Source: Candidatus Gastranaerophilales bacterium (lineage in GTDB: Bacteria > Cyanobacteriota > Vampirovibrionia > Gastranaerophilales > Gastranaerophilaceae). From it: 64,000 nucleotides of DNA. Position numbers and translations under genes: made by a program. The number at the start of each line of letters is the position of its first letter. Position 1 is the first letter of the stretch. Of the stretch, positions 61,598-64,000 are shown piece after piece. The notes beneath the pieces are model-generated. The model did not search any database. It saw only the letters and a list, made by a program, of their open reading frames with translations, and was not told the origin of the DNA. The stretch lies in NCBI GenBank assembly GCA_028693235.1, contig JAQUVW010000001.1, positions 408,616 through 472,615 on the forward strand, written 5' to 3'.

Positions 61598-63532
61598 GTG
61601 AAACGTAACTTATTTTCTATATTTTTAATATTATTTATTGCTTGTTGCTTTGCATCTGAGTCTTTTGCTGCGGATTTTGTTGAAGAAAATTTGCCTGCAA
61701 ATGAAGTTCAATCTCCGGTTAAAACGACTAAAGCTGACAAGAAAGTTATAAAATTGAAAGCTGCAACGGAGAAGAAAAAGAAAAAATCTAAAAAAAATCA
61801 AGTTCAAACCCAAGAAGAAGAAAAATCTGAAATAACTCTTGACGCTGATCACATGGATTATTACCCTGATAGATTTGAAATGGAAGCTTTGGGTAATGCT
61901 GTTTTAACAATGAAAAAAGAAAATTTAGTCATTAAGGCAAATAAAATAGTTTATAATCATGATTTAAATACCGTAAAAGCTTATGATAACGTTCAGATAA
62001 TCAATGGAGATATGGTCACTGACGGTGATTTCGTCAATTTGAATTTTGGGCAGTATAACGGCTGGCTTACTCACCCTGTTACCAAAAATTTCATGGTTCG
62101 ATTATCTGCAAATGAAGGATACATTTATTCCGACAGAATTGAAGAATTTGATGGGGTTGCAAAAATTATAAAAAACTATGATTTGCGTTTTGGTGCTACC
62201 TCCTTTGGCTCACTCATCAACCCTGGTGGAATGGGGCTTGGATTAAATTCTGAAGCTAACGCAGCTAAAGATAGAATACCTGATAGAGGTACTTATAAAA
62301 TTAAGGCTAAGACAATCATAATAGATTCTCGTGATGAGCATAATTACATGACTGTAAAAAACGGCGATTTGTATATGAAAAATCTACGAATCGGAAGTGC
62401 ACCGAATATGAAATTTATTTCTGATAAAGAGCAACAATTTGTTGAAACAAATATTCCGGAATTTGGTCAGGTTTCTGAGTTGGGAATGTTTGCCGGTCCC
62501 GGTATTGCATTGGATTTACCAGGCACTTCTACTTTGAAATTGGTGCCATTGTTGAATTATTGCGATAGTGAACTTGGCGTCGGAGGTATTGCAAGATACA
62601 GAAATCCTCATAATGTTACAGAAATTGCTTATGGGTCTGCAGCCGATTCTTTCGTTGTCAGAGGTGAGCAAAAAATTACTAAGAATTTAAGATTAAGTTA
62701 TTCTCAAAATGCTTATAATGACGAATGGTTTTTAGGCTATAGAATGCCTCGATGGGGTACCCAATTACAATATGATAATATCTATGAAAATAAAGATTTA
62801 GGGGTGAATTTTGCTCAAAGGATAAATGCCGGCCTTTTTGTCGATGAAAACAAGCAATTCCGTGATTTTGAAGGTAGAGCCAGATGGATGACTCAATCTT
62901 GGAAGCCTATATATTCTTATACAAATCAAAAAAAAGATTTCAATTTTAATATGAATGTTGTAGCACAAACAGCTCTTTCTCTATACACAACCGGTGATAC
63001 AGTTGGTATCGCAAGATTGGGACCTGCTTTTCAAACTACATATAAGAAATGGGCACAGTCTTTAATCTATTACCAATCAGCTGTGGCAGGACATTCGCCA
63101 TTTTTGTTTGATGAGTATATGTATGGCAAATCCAATGTCGTTTTAATTGAGTCTTTGAAAATTAATAAATATTTGACACTTGGCTTCTTGTCTTCATTAG
63201 CTTTGTTGAAAGACAATTATGAAAATGATATGTTGCAAGAAGCTCGCTTTTTGGTAAGTGTTGGACCTGATTATGCAAAAGTAACTTTAGGATATGATGC
63301 TTACAGGCAGTCAACAATGATGCTTTTTTCTATGATGGTAGGAACAGAAGGTTCTGATGTTAAATTTAAAAAAGCAGTTTTGAAAAATCCTGAAAACTTG
63401 AATAAAAAGAACAAACGTCACTTTGATATAGATAAAAAGCTTCAAAAGTTGTTCCCGAAAGTAGATACGACAAAGCCGTTAGCTCCGGCGGATAATATTA
63501 CGCCTGTAAATTATGGGTTAGTTACTTTTTAG
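61598..63532 (+). CDS. OstA/LptA-domain outer membrane protein, LptD-like
   Basis: 644 residues with a signal peptide ending near ESFAA. A Lys-rich linker (about 45-70) precedes an OstA/LptA beta-jellyroll (TLDADHMDYYPDRFEMEALGNAVLTM, ...KIVYNHDLNTVKAYDNVQ). The C-terminal half from about residue 290 has alternating strands (LRLSYSQNAYNDEWFLGYRM, WGTQLQYDNIYENKDLGV), as expected for a beta-barrel. LptD would match this order, receiving LPS from LptA. It is shorter than proteobacterial LptD. Lies 10 nt after the M23 gene. Confidence 0.8.
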   Translation: MKRNLFSIFLILFIACCFASESFAADFVEENLPANEVQSPVKTTKADKKVIKLKAATEKKKKKSKKNQVQTQEEEKSEITLDADHMDYYPDRFEMEALGNAVLTMKKENLVIKANKIVYNHDLNTVKAYDNVQIINGDMVTDGDFVNLNFGQYNGWLTHPVTKNFMVRLSANEGYIYSDRIEEFDGVAKIIKNYDLRFGATSFGSLINPGGMGLGLNSEANAAKDRIPDRGTYKIKAKTIIIDSRDEHNYMTVKNGDLYMKNLRIGSAPNMKFISDKEQQFVETNIPEFGQVSELGMFAGPGIALDLPGTSTLKLVPLLNYCDSELGVGGIARYRNPHNVTEIAYGSAADSFVVRGEQKITKNLRLSYSQNAYNDEWFLGYRMPRWGTQLQYDNIYENKDLGVNFAQRINAGLFVDENKQFRDFEGRARWMTQSWKPIYSYTNQKKDFNFNMNVVAQTALSLYTTGDTVGIARLGPAFQTTYKKWAQSLIYYQSAVAGHSPFLFDEYMYGKSNVVLIESLKINKYLTLGFLSSLALLKDNYENDMLQEARFLVSVGPDYAKVTLGYDAYRQSTMMLFSMMVGTEGSDVKFKKAVLKNPENLNKKNKRHFDIDKKLQKLFPKVDTTKPLAPADNITPVNYGLVTF

Positions 63533-64000
63533 AAAAAGGGAAACAGCCTTCGTCTAAGTTATCAGTTTTGCCGTCAAAATCATTATCTATCCCGTCATTG
63601 CAAGAGCCGATTGATGCGAAGCTTTCTGCTGAAGGTGACAGATAAAGATATTTTTCAGGTATTGAGTTCCACATTATCAAGAAACTTCCTTTTAGATATT
63701 TTGCAATGTCTGAGTTCTCTATAACAAGAGTATTTTCATCATTTATTTGGTTTCCGCTTTTAGTATAATTCATTGAGCCAATTATGGAATATTTGTCATC
63801 TGCGATAATTGCTTTCATATGCATTTTACCTGCTTTATTTTCAACTTTTGTAGGTATTTTAGCTAGTCTAAGTGTTTTGCAGAGGCTATATTTACCGTTT
63901 GCATTAGTTGCATCCATTATTATTTTTATGTCTACGCCTCTTACTTTTGCAGATATCAAATGCTCTGCAATTCTTTTATCTGTTAAAAAGAATATTGGCA
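63522..64000 (-). CDS. Phospholipase D-like protein, 5' part outside the window
   Basis: The frame reads from the right edge to a stop at 63522 (159 residues visible). The visible PLD half has FLTDKRIAEHLISAKVRGV, HMKAIIADDKYSIIGSMNYT (an HKD motif: H, K, D) and NTLVIENSDIAKYLKG. It ends in a compact acidic tail SCNDGIDNDFDGKTDNLDEGC, like Ca2+-binding DG-DND repeats. The second HKD half would lie further 5', outside. It overlaps the LptD-like stop by 11 bases. A nuclease or phospholipase role is possible; the start is unseen. Confidence 0.8.
   Translation of the reverse strand, partial: PIFFLTDKRIAEHLISAKVRGVDIKIIMDATNANGKYSLCKTLRLAKIPTKVENKAGKMHMKAIIADDKYSIIGSMNYTKSGNQINDENTLVIENSDIAKYLKGSFLIMWNSIPEKYLYLSPSAESFASIGSCNDGIDNDFDGKTDNLDEGCFPFSKK

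Noticed and set aside
1-64000. CRISPR array, insertion sequence, prophage or integrase
   Set aside because: No regularly spaced repeats, transposase, integrase or phage structural genes were found on either strand.

Overview
This is an AT-rich, gene-dense bacterial window of about 60 protein genes. It also carries a tRNA-Arg(CCG), the RNase P RNA and no recognisable mobile element, prophage or CRISPR array. Outer-membrane and LPS machinery is present: an LptB/LptF pair, an MsbA-type exporter and an OstA/LptD-like protein. YidC has a large extra domain of the kind I recall from cyanobacteria, and there are several families of unknown function. My inference, from recall rather than a search, is an uncultured non-photosynthetic relative of Cyanobacteria (Melainabacteria/Vampirovibrionia, probably Gastranaerophilales).

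Layout. 1-8.4 kb: the end of an unknown gene, a TPR lytic transglycosylase, a UvrD/PcrA helicase, the lptB-lptF-phosphodiester glycosidase operon and ychF. 8.4-13.3 kb: lineage-specific proteins (one with kinase-like motifs), tRNA-Arg, rnpB, and a matrixin-type protease with a zinc-ribbon partner. 13.4-21.1 kb: alr, nadK-recN, and grpE-dnaJ-beta-propeller-methyltransferase. 21.2-30.1 kb: an acetyltransferase-like protein, proB-proA, yidC-queA, a processive glycosyltransferase, and a membrane protein overlapping miaA. 30.1-42 kb: a uridine-kinase-like protein, msbA, a fused ADP-forming acyl-CoA synthetase, two radical SAM proteins, a PadR regulator, two unknown proteins and cimA. 42-51 kb: adenine deaminase, a MATE exporter with a hydrolase, a GGDEF protein with a long insertion, and two tandem EF-hand/CHAP proteins. 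51-64 kb: metG-prfB (with the RF2 programmed frameshift), rph, glmS with a 52-codon ORF, serB, a glucan phosphorylase homologue lacking the cofactor lysine, a 5-formyl-THF cyclo-ligase, an M23 peptidase, an OstA/LptD-like protein and a phospholipase D-like protein cut by the window edge.

The genes are mostly envelope biogenesis (Slt, M23, CHAP, LptB/F, MsbA, OstA, YidC, GlmS, Alr) and core metabolism or translation. Regulation looks simple. Operon-internal genes often carry Shine-Dalgarno sequences, but at least five genes that begin transcription units have a -10 box exactly 6 nt before the start codon and no ribosome binding site, which suggests leaderless mRNAs. Several ORFs therefore start later than their longest possible reading. 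No single new system stands out. The best leads are the phosphorylase homologue, the kinase-like protein, the EF-hand/CHAP pair, the split GGDEF protein and the leaderless start pattern.
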